From positions 21,559 to 85,558 of the forward strand of contig JBGVPL010000046.1 in assembly GCA_045126975.1 (NCBI GenBank): 64,000 bases of DNA. Direction: 5' to 3'. The notes beneath the pieces were generated by a model that was given only the letters and a program-made list of their open reading frames with translations, did not search any database and was not told where the DNA came from. This document shows positions 8,543 through 17,326 of the stretch, piece by piece; position 1 is the first letter of the stretch; the number at the start of each line of letters is the position of its first letter. The DNA is from Aphodosoma sp045126975. Lineage in GTDB: Bacteria; Bacteroidota; Bacteroidia; Bacteroidales; Paludibacteraceae. The position numbers were made by a program, and so were the translations under genes.

Positions 8543-8713
8543 TGCACAATGCACAATGCATAATGCATAATCGCCATTTTTCGCCATACGGCTCAAGACC
8601 GTTGGTTTGGATTAAATATTTAAATAAAAAGTTTTTGAAAAGTAAATAACAACATATACATGATTTATAATGCAATTATAATTGTGCATTGTGAATTGTG
8701 CATTGAGAATTGA
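8541..8713. repeat. Long inverted repeat, ftsQ-ftsA spacer
   Basis: The left arm (8541-8571) is AATGCAC/AATGCAT heptads. The right arm (8680-8713) is ATTGTGCATTGTGAATTGTG and more, the complement. About 110 AT-rich bases lie between, including a small ACGGctcaagACCGT hairpin. The arms bracket the whole 180-base spacer. Confidence 0.75.
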
Positions 8714-8722
8714 AAAAAAAGT

Positions 8723-10033
8723 ATGTTCGTATCAGTAGATTTAGGAAATTCCCGCATAATGATGATGGCGGCAGAGCGTCAAGACGACGGGACTTTGAAG
8801 GTGTTGGCGTTAGAAACTATGGAAACGCCTGCAGAGTGTATTCAACATGGTATTGTGAAGAAACCTGCAGATGTGGCGTCGTTATTGGCTTCAATGGCTA
8901 AGAAGTTGGAGAATCGTTTGGAACTTCAATTAGGCAAGAAGTACGATATAAATAGTTTTTATACTGCAGTGAATGGACGTTCATTGCGCTCGGTGCGTGG
9001 CAATGTGAGCCGTAATTTTTCTATTTCTACCGAGATTACACAAGGCGAACTCTCTCTCTTGCGCAATGATTTGCGTGGTGAAATCAACACCGATAAGGCT
9101 ATTTATTCTATTACTAATGAGGAGTATATCGTTGATGGTGAATATGTGCGTGACCCTAATGGCATCGTGTGTCGTGAGATTGCTGCTAATTATTTGATAG
9201 TTTTGGGACGTGCTGATATTCAAGATAATTTAGCAAAATGTGTCGACCGTGCAGTTCAGTTTACTGATGTGAATATTGAAGGTTTGGCACCTCTCGCTAT
9301 GGCTGATGCTGTATTGACTGCCGACGATAAATCTGAGGGGGTTGTGCATATCAATTTTGGTGCTGCAACTACCACTGTAGTTGTATATCAAAATGGTTAT
9401 TTGCGTCATGTAGCTGTCGTTCCTTTTGGTGGAAAACACATCACTAATGACTTGGCTAATGAGGCTTGTGAGTTGAATATCAGTGCGATCGAAGCCGAAT
9501 TGCTCAAAGTACAAAAGGGTACTCTTATTGATAATTTGGGTGCAAATGATGTCAATTTTAAGATACCTTCAAAACCAGGCACAGAGGCTCGTATTATTTC
9601 AAAACGCAATATGATTAAAATCATCAGGGCACGTCTTGCCGAGATTGTTATGCTCTGTATGGAAGAGGTTAAACGTTCGGGTTATGCCGAACAATTACGT
9701 GCTGGTATAGTGGTTACTGGTGGAGCATCGCATATCGCTGATTTCGAGCAATTCTTGGCGCAAGAAACAGGTATGCCTATCCGTTTTGGCTCATTTACAC
9801 ACTATTTAGATGTAGAGTCGGCTGAGAAATATTCTGATACTGAATATACTTTGCTTGTTGGATTGTTGTTGAATGCGACTGAAGAATGTGTCCAAGAGCG
9901 TAAAGTAGAAGAACCAGAAAAAAATCAACCAATCGCACCTAAAAAAGAGAAAAAATCATCATCTTGGAAAGATATTTTCAACGTTAAAGTAGGAACGCTA
10001 TTTGATGACCCTGAAGAACCAACGATAAAATAA
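8723..10033 (+). CDS. ftsA: FtsA, actin-like division protein
   Basis: Cytoplasmic actin-fold ATPase that tethers FtsZ to the membrane. The N-terminal MFVSVDLGNSRIMMMAAERQ strand is the phosphate-1 loop of the family. VHINFGAATTTVVVYQNG is phosphate-2, and GIVVTGGASHIADFEQFLA is the adenosine motif near residue 330. The usual SHS2 (1C) segment lies at about residues 85-160. The C-terminus has a lysine-rich linker and an amphipathic SSWKDIFNVKVGTLF segment suited to membrane contact. At 436 residues it is of normal length. It is directly upstream of ftsZ, as expected. Confidence 0.95.
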   Translation: MFVSVDLGNSRIMMMAAERQDDGTLKVLALETMETPAECIQHGIVKKPADVASLLASMAKKLENRLELQLGKKYDINSFYTAVNGRSLRSVRGNVSRNFSISTEITQGELSLLRNDLRGEINTDKAIYSITNEEYIVDGEYVRDPNGIVCREIAANYLIVLGRADIQDNLAKCVDRAVQFTDVNIEGLAPLAMADAVLTADDKSEGVVHINFGAATTTVVVYQNGYLRHVAVVPFGGKHITNDLANEACELNISAIEAELLKVQKGTLIDNLGANDVNFKIPSKPGTEARIISKRNMIKIIRARLAEIVMLCMEEVKRSGYAEQLRAGIVVTGGASHIADFEQFLAQETGMPIRFGSFTHYLDVESAEKYSDTEYTLLVGLLLNATEECVQERKVEEPEKNQPIAPKKEKKSSSWKDIFNVKVGTLFDDPEEPTIK

Positions 10034-10036
10034 AGA

Positions 10037-10092
10037 TTAGAGTTTAGTGATTAGAGATTAGAGTTTTAATTCCTCACTCCTCACTCCTCATT
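10037..10092 (+). repeat. GATTAGA and CCTCACT heptads, ftsA-ftsZ spacer
   Basis: The first half is GATTAGA/GTTTAGT units, the second half CCTCACT, CCTCACT, CCTCATT, ending four bases before the ftsZ ATG. Confidence 0.7.
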
Positions 10093-10095
10093 ATT

Positions 10096-11358
10096 ATGAC
10101 AGATCTAACAACACAATATATTATGGCTGATAAAAGTAATTCGATAATTAAAGTAGTCGGCGTAGGTGGTGGCGGTGGTAATGCCGTAAACCACATGTTT
10201 GCACAAGGCATCGAAGAGGTGTCGTTTGTAGTATGTAATACTGACCAACAGGCACTAAACCATTCTCCTGTGCCTACTAAAATATTGATAGGCGAAGGAC
10301 TTGGTGCTGGCAACAAACCTTCTGTGGCTCTTGCAGCTGCTGAGGCTGCTCGTGACGAGATTACCGCTATGCTTAATGATGGCACTAAAATGGTGTTCAT
10401 TACTGCTGGTATGGGCGGTGGCACAGGCACAGGTGCTGCTCCATTTGTGGCATCTATCGCTCGCGAATTAGGTATTCTTACTGTCGGTATCGTCACTATT
10501 CCATTCCTCTTTGAAGGTAAACGTAAAATACGTCAAGCTCTTGAAGGCGTAGCTGCTATGAGTGAGAATGTCGATGCACTTTTAGTTATTCATAATGAAC
10601 GACTCTGCTCGGTATATCCAAATCTTGAACTCTCTAATGCTTTTGACCATGCCGATAATGTGCTTACAAGTGCAGCGCGTGGTATTGTTGAAATTATCAC
10701 TATTGATGGACATATCAATGTCGACTTTGCCGATGTGTGCACTATTATGCGCAATGGTGGTGTGGCTATTATGAATTCAGGCTATGGTGAAGGCGAAGGT
10801 CGTGTTACTGCAGCTATCAATGATGCACTTAACTCTCCGCTTCTCAACAATAACGACATACATAAATCAAAGAAAATCCTCCTCAACTTTTATTGTTCTA
10901 AATCACATCCTGTTGTGATGAGCGAAGTGAGCGAAATTAACGCATTTATGGCACAAATGGGCGATGATATTGAGGTGATTTGGGGTGTTACATTCGATGA
11001 TGAACTTGAAGGAAAAGTCAAAGTTACACTTCTTGCCACTGGTTCTGAAATGAGTGTAGTGCCTGAAGACTTGCGAGAGGAATTGCGTCGTAAACGTGAA
11101 GAAGCAGCAGCCTCAGGCAAAAAATATTCTGATGAAGAAGATACTCAAGCTGTAGAGCCACAACCAGAACCTGTAAAAGAGACTCCAAAATACCCTTGGC
11201 AATCAAAACCAGTTGATTTGATGGAAGACTTTAAGGAAAAACTCTATGGCACATCGTCGAAAGACGAATCAAAAGTATCAATTTCTCTTGACCAAATCGA
11301 TGACGATGACGAAATGCTCCGCTACATGGAGAGCGTTCCAGCAATTAAACGAAACTAA
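10096..11358 (+). CDS. ftsZ: FtsZ, tubulin-like division GTPase
   Basis: Forms the cytokinetic Z ring. The 420 residues show KVVGVGGGGGNAVNHMF near the N-terminus, the tubulin signature GMGGGTGTGAAP around residue 105, and the T7-loop catalytic residues NVDFADV that act on the neighbouring subunit's GTP. After residue 320 comes a variable acidic linker and then a C-terminal tail (SVPAIKRN) for partner binding. The ATG at 10096 is used; an ATG ten codons downstream (MADKSNSII) is also possible. Last core dcw gene, followed by a repeat-filled spacer. Confidence 0.97.
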   Translation: MTDLTTQYIMADKSNSIIKVVGVGGGGGNAVNHMFAQGIEEVSFVVCNTDQQALNHSPVPTKILIGEGLGAGNKPSVALAAAEAARDEITAMLNDGTKMVFITAGMGGGTGTGAAPFVASIARELGILTVGIVTIPFLFEGKRKIRQALEGVAAMSENVDALLVIHNERLCSVYPNLELSNAFDHADNVLTSAARGIVEIITIDGHINVDFADVCTIMRNGGVAIMNSGYGEGEGRVTAAINDALNSPLLNNNDIHKSKKILLNFYCSKSHPVVMSEVSEINAFMAQMGDDIEVIWGVTFDDELEGKVKVTLLATGSEMSVVPEDLREELRRKREEAAASGKKYSDEEDTQAVEPQPEPVKETPKYPWQSKPVDLMEDFKEKLYGTSSKDESKVSISLDQIDDDDEMLRYMESVPAIKRN

Positions 11359-11380
11359 TTAGATTACAGATAACAGACTT

Positions 11381-11478
11381 CCTCTCCTAAGTTAGGGGAG
11401 GTAGTCGAAGACCGGAGGGATATGTAACCTCTAACCTTTAACCTCTAACCTTTAACCTCTAACCTTTCAACTTTCAAC
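11381..11478. repeat. REP-like element and AACCTTT heptads, ftsZ-yqeY spacer
   Basis: 11381-11420 is a third REP-like unit (CCTCTCCTAAGTTAGGGGAG, then GTCGAAGACCGGAGG). 11426-11478 is a tandem of AACCTCT/AACCTTT heptads ending in TTTCAACTTTCAACT directly before the next ATG. Confidence 0.75.
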
Positions 11479-11479
11479 T

Positions 11480-11935
11480 ATGGCACTTTTCGAACAAATT
11501 AGCGAAGACATCAAAAAAGCGATGCTCGCACGTAATAAAGTAGAACTTGAAGCTCTACGTGGTATCAAAAAAGAACTCCTCGAAGCCAAAACATCGAAGG
11601 AGAATGCAGGCGAACTCACCGATGCCGCAGCTATCAAAGTAATCCAAAAGATGGCAAAACAAGGCAAAGACACAGCCGAAGTATTCGCATCTCAAGGTCG
11701 TCAAGACCTTGCAGACGAATATCTTGCACAAGTTGAGGTCTATAACAAATACCTCCCACAAATGATGTCCGATGCCGAACTCACCACTGCAGTCAAAGCC
11801 ATTATTGAGCAAGTAGGTGCAACATCACCAAAAGATATGGGCAAGGTTATGGGCGTAGCTAGCAAACAACTCGCCGGCAAAGCCGAAGGTCGCGCCATCT
11901 CCGACAAAGTGAAAGAAATTCTTAATTCCCTATAG
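11480..11935 (+). CDS. yqeY: GatB/YqeY-domain protein
   Basis: A small soluble protein of 151 residues, the full length of the YqeY family, which shares the C-terminal helical domain of the amidotransferase subunit GatB. Motifs: RNKVELEALRGIKKELLEAK near the N-terminus, YLPQMMSD in the middle, and the C-terminal GKVMGVASKQLAGKAEGR. Family knowledge suggests tRNA interaction, but the cellular role is not settled. It ends 66 bases before a strong terminator, so it is probably the last gene of the division operon. Confidence 0.9.
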   Translation: MALFEQISEDIKKAMLARNKVELEALRGIKKELLEAKTSKENAGELTDAAAIKVIQKMAKQGKDTAEVFASQGRQDLADEYLAQVEVYNKYLPQMMSDAELTTAVKAIIEQVGATSPKDMGKVMGVASKQLAGKAEGRAISDKVKEILNSL

Positions 11936-12000
11936 TAGGAACGCTCGGCTCAAGCGCCTGCATAATAAGCTCGGCTTGTGCATCCTATGAAACCATATTG

Positions 12001-12035
12001 AAAATCCGCTTTCTATTTATAGAAAGCGGATTTTT
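12001..12035. terminator. Intrinsic terminator after yqeY
   Basis: ATCCGCTTTCTA, loop TTTA, TAGAAAGCGGAT, with an A-run before and a T-run after. The 12-bp perfect stem can work in both directions and separates the + division operon from the - strand region. Confidence 0.9.
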
Positions 12036-12106
12036 GTATGTTTTTAGTAAAAGAAAGAGGAGATTTATATATTATTTTTTGTTTGTTTAGTAGTTAGTAG
12101 GTTTAA

Positions 12107-13272
12107 TTACACATTAAGACCTTCATTTTCTTTGCGCAGAAATTCGGTAAAGTGTTCGGTGCTTGGTAGTTCGAGTTGATATTTTGATAAAAACAGATTG
12201 GCATCAGCACCCATCATGGTGTATTCAGCCATCTCTTGTCCAACTTCCGAGCATAGCAATATGCCGATAGGCTCATTGTCGTCGGTGAGCATAATGTTTT
12301 TGCGATAGTAGGCAAGATACATATTTAGTTGCGCTACGTCGGCATAATCCAATCTGTGAGCTTTGAGTTCGATGATGACATGGCGTTTCAATATGCGATG
12401 ATAGAACACCAAATCAGCCTTATAATATCGGTCGTCGATGAGCAGTTTTTTTGACGTTCTTCAAAGCAGAATCCCATTCCGAGTTCGAGTATAAACTCTT
12501 GTAAGTTACTGATTAATGCACTCTCGAGGTCCGATTCTTCTATCACATCTTTGGCTTGTAGACCTAAAAATTCAAACACAAATGGCGACTTAATATCCAT
12601 TGCTAAAGTTGCAATTTCGGCATTGCCTTGTACCATACGCGCCAACTCTTCAGGGCGTTTACTCCATTCACTGCGTTCGTAGTAATTAGAGTCAATTTGT
12701 CGTTGCAATTCGCGCACACTCCATGTTCCCTTGATAGCCATAGTTTCGTAGAACGCTCGTTTTAGTGGGTCATTTATTGGTATAAGAGAAACTAAATGGG
12801 TGAAAGATAATTTATTAAACAAAATGCTCGAATCTACAAGAACTGAATTGTGCTTCTCTTGCAACATTGGCATAACAAATTGGTCAGTCACTGACTGACC
12901 TTTTTTAGAAGTTTGACTATCAATCAATTGTAATTTGTCAGTCACTGACTGACAAATTGCTAAATTAGTCTTCAAAAATTGAGCTATTGGTGCAAATAAT
13001 TGAGAATAAGTCAGATAGAATTGATGATGAATTTTCAATGTTGTAACACTATATTTTTTATCGCCAATCGTTTTGTTAAATTCTGCAACAATCTCTCTCC
13101 ATACAGCGCTCTATCACTTCCATGTTGCTCATATTCCACTATATAATATCCAGTTAATCAAGCTTTAGTTGTCACGTGCCGATTGATTATCAACCGAGCA
13201 TTATTTTGTAGTGCATGGTCGGTATATTCAATTTGCTGAACGAGATTATCGAAATTTATGTTATTGTTCATA
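12107..13272 (-). pseudogene. Decayed DUF1016 (YhcG-type, PDDEXK) nuclease gene
   Basis: Three fragments in different frames together make one DUF1016 protein. The start is MNNNINFDNLVQQIEYTDHA (from 13272), leading to INRHVTTKA and a TGA at 13158-13160 where relatives have Trp before LxGYYIVEYEQHG. Translation past that stop reads on in the same family (GYYIVEYEQHGSDRALYGE). The frame then shifts within the CTCTCTC run at about 13093-13099 and continues as GDKKYSVTTLKIHHQFYLTY. A second shift lies in a run of seven T (12446-12452): one extra base would join FCFEERQKK to LLIDDRYYKADLVFYHRIL and the C-terminal PDDEXK-like domain (IIELKAHRLDYADVAQLNMY). Three lesions argue for true decay rather than one sequencing error. 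Confidence 0.85.
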
Positions 13273-13293
13273 ATGTTCGTTTTTTTATGTAGG

Positions 13294-13312
13294 GACGCAC
13301 GGCTCGTGCGTC
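13294..13312. repeat. GACGCACG palindrome
   Basis: GACGCACG GCT CGTGCGTC, a perfect 8-bp stem in the 5' untranslated region of the nuclease pseudogene. Relatives sit at 23601-23621 and 26374-26386, and weaker ones at 4981 and 11941. Confidence 0.7.
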
Positions 13313-13360
13313 TGATAATAAATAGATGATAGTCACAAACTAAGTTATCTTTTACAATGC

Positions 13361-13457
13361 AAAGATACAAAAAAATCCCCTAATAACGAAACTAATAAAA
13401 TAAAAAACAAAAAAATAGACACAAAAAAAACCACCTCACAGCTTGTGTGAGATGGCG
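13361..13457 (-). promoter_or_regulatory. Duplicated promoter module, copy A
   Basis: On the minus strand it carries a CCATCTCACA/TGTGAGGTGG hairpin, then TTTC, 20 bases and TATCTTTG (13361-13368), close to the Bacteroides promoter pattern. It points into the decayed nuclease gene. The same roughly 90-base module recurs at 13821-13906. Confidence 0.6.
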
Positions 13458-13472
13458 AAAATATAAAAAAAT

Positions 13473-13544
13473 ATGTACCTGAAAAGCCACTTTCGGGTAC
13501 ATATTACTCTTGATATGTACCCAAAATGGCATTTTTGGGTACAT
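13473..13544. repeat. Two related 30-bp hairpins (ATGTACC...GGTACAT)
   Basis: 13473-13502 and 13515-13544 are both 30-base hairpins with ends ATGTACC and GGTACAT and similar cores (TGAAA/TTTCG and CAAAA/TTTTTG). They sit between the end of a nuclease remnant and the promoter module of the next copy. No gene lies on them. Confidence 0.7.
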
Positions 13545-13562
13545 GTTTAGTGTTTATATCAA

Positions 13563-13800
13563 TTAAAATTTCTTCAATATTTGGTTTCCTTCTAATTGTG
13601 CAAGCGGCACTTGCACAATTGGGAATTGAGGATATGCTTCGGCAAATTGTCTCATATACTTTAAGTTACGGACAGAGTATCTCAATATGATTGGTTGATG
13701 AAGTTAATTCCAATATCTTTGGCATTTGTCCAGTTTTTGGTTGGCCAATTTGTGCAGTTTTTGGCTACACAATTACAATATCTTCATTTTGAGGTAATAA
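13563..13800 (-). pseudogene. Second DUF1016 remnant
   Basis: On the minus strand the stretch ending at the TAA at 13563-13565 reads SVRNLKYMRQFAEAYPQF, then PIVQVPLAQLEGNQILKKF and a stop. This is the DUF1016 N-terminal domain signature (RNLxYMRQFAEAYP). Upstream, in other frames, are weaker traces (KTAQ, KTGQ). There is no intact start and most of the gene is missing. A promoter module identical in layout to that of the first pseudogene precedes it, so the pair looks like a duplication followed by decay. Confidence 0.7.
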
Positions 13801-13820
13801 CTTGATATTTTCAATTTTTA

Positions 13821-13906
13821 CAAAGTTACAAAAAATCCCCTAATAACCAAACAAATAGAGCGAAAATCACACACAAAAGCCACCTCACAGGGTATGTGAG
13901 ATGGCG
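13821..13906 (-). promoter_or_regulatory. Duplicated promoter module, copy B
   Basis: On the minus strand: CCATCTCACA...TGTGAGGTGG hairpin, then TTTG, 19 bases and TAACTTTG (13821-13828), an exact match to the Bacteroides promoter consensus. It aligns over its whole length with 13361-13457. Confidence 0.65.
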
Positions 13907-13979
13907 GATTAAAAGAATAGTTTTTTATACATGTATAGATCTAAAAAACTAATTATTTAATACTTGTATATTAAACATA

Positions 13980-14177
13980 TTACCACATTTCATGAGTATC
14001 TTTTTTCTCATAAGTATGTTGACGATTATACCAAGTAATAGTTTTATTTTTAAATATTAAACTATATGGTAGTAGTATTATAAGATAAACAATTGATAAT
14101 ACAATTGCAACTATTAAGTTGTTTATCTTTGCAAATAATTTAAATAATCTGTTTTTTATATTTTGAATTTTACTCAT
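13980..14177 (-). CDS. Small SxtJ-like membrane protein
   Basis: 65 residues with a basic amphipathic start (MSKIQNIKNRLFKLFAKINN), one long hydrophobic stretch (about residues 20-42) and a polar tail. The start at 14177 is one base after the stop of the DUF5989 gene; longer versions of this frame run over that gene and are unlikely. Known context: NodU-type carbamoyltransferases often travel with a DUF5989 protein and an SxtJ-family membrane protein. The hydrophobic part followed by SLIF resembles the end of SxtJ proteins, but this one is only about half the usual length. No function is established. Confidence 0.6.
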   Translation of the reverse strand: MSKIQNIKNRLFKLFAKINNLIVAIVLSIVYLIILLPYSLIFKNKTITWYNRQHTYEKKDTHEMW

Positions 14178-14178
14178 A

Positions 14179-14319
14179 TTAAAAAAGTGTATAAATAAAA
14201 GGCATAACTGGCGAATTAACAAAGATAATTAATAAGGCAACTATTAATAATATTATAATAATTGGTAATAGCCACCATTTTTTGCGTTCATATAAATAGC
14301 GAAATATTTTACTTACCAT
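14179..14319 (-). CDS. DUF5989-family small membrane protein
   Basis: A 46-residue product that starts inside the last codons of the carbamoyltransferase gene (11-base overlap). It begins MVSKIFRYLYERKKWWLLP, followed by a run of Ile/Leu/Val forming one membrane helix, and ends SPVMPFIYTLF. The RKKWWLxP start and the PFIYTLF end are the two hallmarks of the DUF5989 family, which is found next to carbamoyltransferases of the NodU/SxtI type. Presumed partner or anchor of the neighbouring enzyme; the molecular role is unknown. Confidence 0.85.
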   Translation of the reverse strand: MVSKIFRYLYERKKWWLLPIIIILLIVALLIIFVNSPVMPFIYTLF

Positions 14320-16087
14320 GAGATTTACGAATAATATAATTGTTCATTACTAAAGTATCAATACCAGAATTAAGAAAAGTATTTATTGCATCAGTAGGAG
14401 AGCAAACTATTGGTTCTCCCATCACATTAAAACTTGTATTTACTAACAAAGGACAATTTGTCCTATCGTAAAAGCGTTTGATTAGCCCATAATATATTGG
14501 ATTATCCTCTTTTTTCACAGTTTGAGGTCTTGCCGAATAATCATAATGTGTAATAGCAGGATATGCAGACATGACCTCTGAAATACGATTATTTAAATCT
14601 GTTTCTTTATGTTCTATTCGGTTTAATTCATGAATATGAGTTATAAACATCATATATGGAGAGTATATATCTTTATTAAAAACTTTTGAAACATGTTCTT
14701 GTAATACAGAGGGTGCAAATGGGCGAAATGCTTCGCGAAATTTTATTGATGCATTTAAACGAAATTTCATATCAGAAAGTCTCGGATCACCTAAAATGCT
14801 ACGATTACCTAAAGCTCTCGGACCAAATTCAACACGCCCTTGAAACCATCCTATAATCTTCCCTTCTTCTATATCTAAAGAAACCGAATCATATAAGTCA
14901 TTAATATCAGTTTTATAGTCATATGTTAGAGAATGTTGTTTTATTGCCAATAAGATTTCTTCATTTGTATATGATGGACCTAAATAAGCAGAATTGTTAT
15001 TTAATAGATTCTCTCCATTTAATATGGCAAAAGCAAGCGCTGCTCCAATAGCACCACCACTATCACCTGGATCTACTGGGACATAAACATTGTTAAAAAT
15101 TTGTTGATCATAAATCCATCCATTCATGGAACAATTTAAAGCAACACCACCTGATATACACAAATTCTTGGAATTAGTTAATCTTTGAGCTTCTTTTGCT
15201 AATTTAAGACCAATTTCTTGGGTTACATATTGAATAGCACAAGCAATATCACAATGAACTTGTTCAATAGGTTCAGATTTATTTCTCTTTTTTATACCAA
15301 ATAATTTTTCCCATTTGTGCTCATCTATCATACGCTCTCTAATATGAAAAGTAAAATTATTCATATTAAGAGTTATTGCACCATCACCATGAATTAATAC
15401 AATTTCATCTTTAATAATTTTAACATATTGTCTGACATTTTTTGAATCAACATTACCATAAGGAGCTAATCCCATAACTTTATATTCATCTGAATTTACT
15501 TTAAATCCAAGAAAATAAGTAAAAGCAGAATATAACAAACCAATAGAATTAGGATAATGTTGTTCTTTAATTGTTTTTATACTCCCATTATGAGCATACA
15601 TAATAGATGTAGTTGCCCATTCTCCAACTGCATCTAATACAAGAATTGCCGCATCACTATACCCAGAAGTAAAATAAGCCATAGCGGCATGTGATAAATG
15701 GTGCTCTACAAAACGTACTGAATCTATTTTATATTTAAATTTTTTCTTAAGTTCTTTTTTTATTAAACGTTCTAAATTTAAACGACTTCCCAACCATATA
15801 GGCATTGCCTTCAAAAATCTTGAATAACTATATGGAGCATCATAAATAGCTGTTTCTAAAATACGCTCAAATTTTAAGAAGGGTTTTTCATAAAAAACTA
15901 CATGATCTACTTCTGAAATGTCAATTTTTGCTTCTTTTAAGCAATATTCACAGGCTAATATAGGAAACTTATTATCATGTTTTTGTCTAGACAATCGTTC
16001 TTCTTGACAAGCTGCAATAACTTTTCCGTTTACTAAAATTGCAGCTGCAGAGTCATGAAAAAAAGCTGAAATTCCTAATATAATCAT
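14309..16087 (-). CDS. NodU/TobZ-family carbamoyltransferase
   Basis: 592 residues, full length for the family, which transfers carbamoyl groups from carbamoyl phosphate through carbamoyl-AMP to sugars or other hydroxyls. The N-terminal Kae1-like domain has GISAFFHDSAAAI (His11-Asp12) and VEHHLSHAA (His129, His133, metal ligands in relatives), then LDAVGEW. The C-terminal YrdC-like domain carries the usual GPRALGNRSILGDPR and NTSFNVMGEPIV. The cytoplasmic enzyme is here grouped with glycosyltransferases and an SGNH hydrolase, so a carbamoylated surface sugar is the likely product. The exact acceptor cannot be read from the sequence. Confidence 0.92.
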   Translation of the reverse strand: MIILGISAFFHDSAAAILVNGKVIAACQEERLSRQKHDNKFPILACEYCLKEAKIDISEVDHVVFYEKPFLKFERILETAIYDAPYSYSRFLKAMPIWLGSRLNLERLIKKELKKKFKYKIDSVRFVEHHLSHAAMAYFTSGYSDAAILVLDAVGEWATTSIMYAHNGSIKTIKEQHYPNSIGLLYSAFTYFLGFKVNSDEYKVMGLAPYGNVDSKNVRQYVKIIKDEIVLIHGDGAITLNMNNFTFHIRERMIDEHKWEKLFGIKKRNKSEPIEQVHCDIACAIQYVTQEIGLKLAKEAQRLTNSKNLCISGGVALNCSMNGWIYDQQIFNNVYVPVDPGDSGGAIGAALAFAILNGENLLNNNSAYLGPSYTNEEILLAIKQHSLTYDYKTDINDLYDSVSLDIEEGKIIGWFQGRVEFGPRALGNRSILGDPRLSDMKFRLNASIKFREAFRPFAPSVLQEHVSKVFNKDIYSPYMMFITHIHELNRIEHKETDLNNRISEVMSAYPAITHYDYSARPQTVKKEDNPIYYGLIKRFYDRTNCPLLVNTSFNVMGEPIVCSPTDAINTFLNSGIDTLVMNNYIIRKSHGK

Positions 16088-16092
16088 ATTTT

Positions 16093-17256
16093 TTATTTTT
16101 TAAAATAGTCACAAATTTGAGTTGCAACAACAGCATGTCCTTCCTTGGTGAGATGGATATCATTTTTAAAGAACATGGGTGAAGATTGTTTGCGAAATTC
16201 ATCAGTAACATCAATATAACCAATATTCATCGAATCCATTTTATGAGTTAACCAATAATTTGGATAATTTAAATCTATATAATTGGTATCTAATTGATAT
16301 GCATTTACAACTTCTGTAAAATATTCTGTATATATTTGCTCTTTTGTGGGTATAAGTAATATTATTAATTCGGCACCTATTTTTTTAGAAATACTATTTA
16401 TGCGATTTATTGAATACAAGAGAATATCTTTATCTTTTTCTTTTATAGGAGATGATTTTGTGTAGCAAATGTTATAATTTTTATTATTAATTTCATCTTC
16501 GAAAAAGGGATCGACACATCTAGGTATTTTGTTGTTAAAATGTGAAGGTATAATTATACTTGCACTCCTATATAAAGCTGATTTTTCTCTAAGCCATTCT
16601 TTTATTCCTGATTTATGTTCAATTATATTGAAAAAATCATTGTTCACACATAATTGAACTATAATTTTTTTAGGGTGTAAAGAAATTCCAAGATTAGTTA
16701 TAAAATAGAATTCATCTATTATATTAGCCCCGCTTATACCTGCATTTACAACCTTCATTTCAGGATTTTTTTCTTCAAAAATAGATGAAAACATATATTC
16801 AAAATCAACTTGAGCTCCTTGAGTAAAAGAATCACCTATAAAAAGAACATCACAAGAATCTATTTCTGCATGTTGATTGACAATATTTTTTACTCGAAAA
16901 CCCTGAATATTAGTTAAATATATACTATTAAATTCAGGATCTGTAAAATGAGTATTAAGTAATGGTTGATTAAAATAAAATTTATCATATGACCTATATA
17001 GATTTGGTATATTATAATCATCAAATACATGCCTAAAAATTACTTCTGCATTTAATAAAACGCCTACAATCAAAAAAAAATTCACCCATATAACTTTGAT
17101 AACATCCTTATTTAAAGAGGCTATTATGTACGTAAATAAAGCAATAGAAATTGCAAATAGGAAACCTGCAAGTATAGAATCTAATAGCAAAGAAAGCATT
17201 ATTGGATTCCAAAATAAAACAATAGTCAAAGAAAATATTATATATGTCTTATTCAT
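16093..17256 (-). CDS. Membrane-anchored SGNH/GDSL hydrolase-like protein
   Basis: 387 residues. Two to three N-terminal membrane helices (residues about 5-75) are followed by an extracytoplasmic SGNH domain. Block I is DVLFIGDSFTQG with Ser143 as presumed nucleophile, ISGANIIDEFY resembles block II, and FFKNDIHLTKEGH (Asp366, His368) is block V. Proteins of this kind add or remove acyl groups on glycans or lipids. Six bases separate it from the carbamoyltransferase, so the two are co-transcribed. The substrate is unknown. Confidence 0.8.
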   Translation of the reverse strand: MNKTYIIFSLTIVLFWNPIMLSLLLDSILAGFLFAISIALFTYIIASLNKDVIKVIWVNFFLIVGVLLNAEVIFRHVFDDYNIPNLYRSYDKFYFNQPLLNTHFTDPEFNSIYLTNIQGFRVKNIVNQHAEIDSCDVLFIGDSFTQGAQVDFEYMFSSIFEEKNPEMKVVNAGISGANIIDEFYFITNLGISLHPKKIIVQLCVNNDFFNIIEHKSGIKEWLREKSALYRSASIIIPSHFNNKIPRCVDPFFEDEINNKNYNICYTKSSPIKEKDKDILLYSINRINSISKKIGAELIILLIPTKEQIYTEYFTEVVNAYQLDTNYIDLNYPNYWLTHKMDSMNIGYIDVTDEFRKQSSPMFFKNDIHLTKEGHAVVATQICDYFKK

Positions 17257-17326
17257 AAATCAAATTTTAATAACCTTTTATACATATTCATATTAAAAAT
17301 TCTAATATAAAAAAGTACAAGCAGAA

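Noticed and set aside
12388..13038. Minus-strand 216-codon ORF as an intact short protein
   Set aside because: It is the middle of a DUF1016 gene cut by a frameshift at each end; its last residues after FCFEERQK are out-of-frame.
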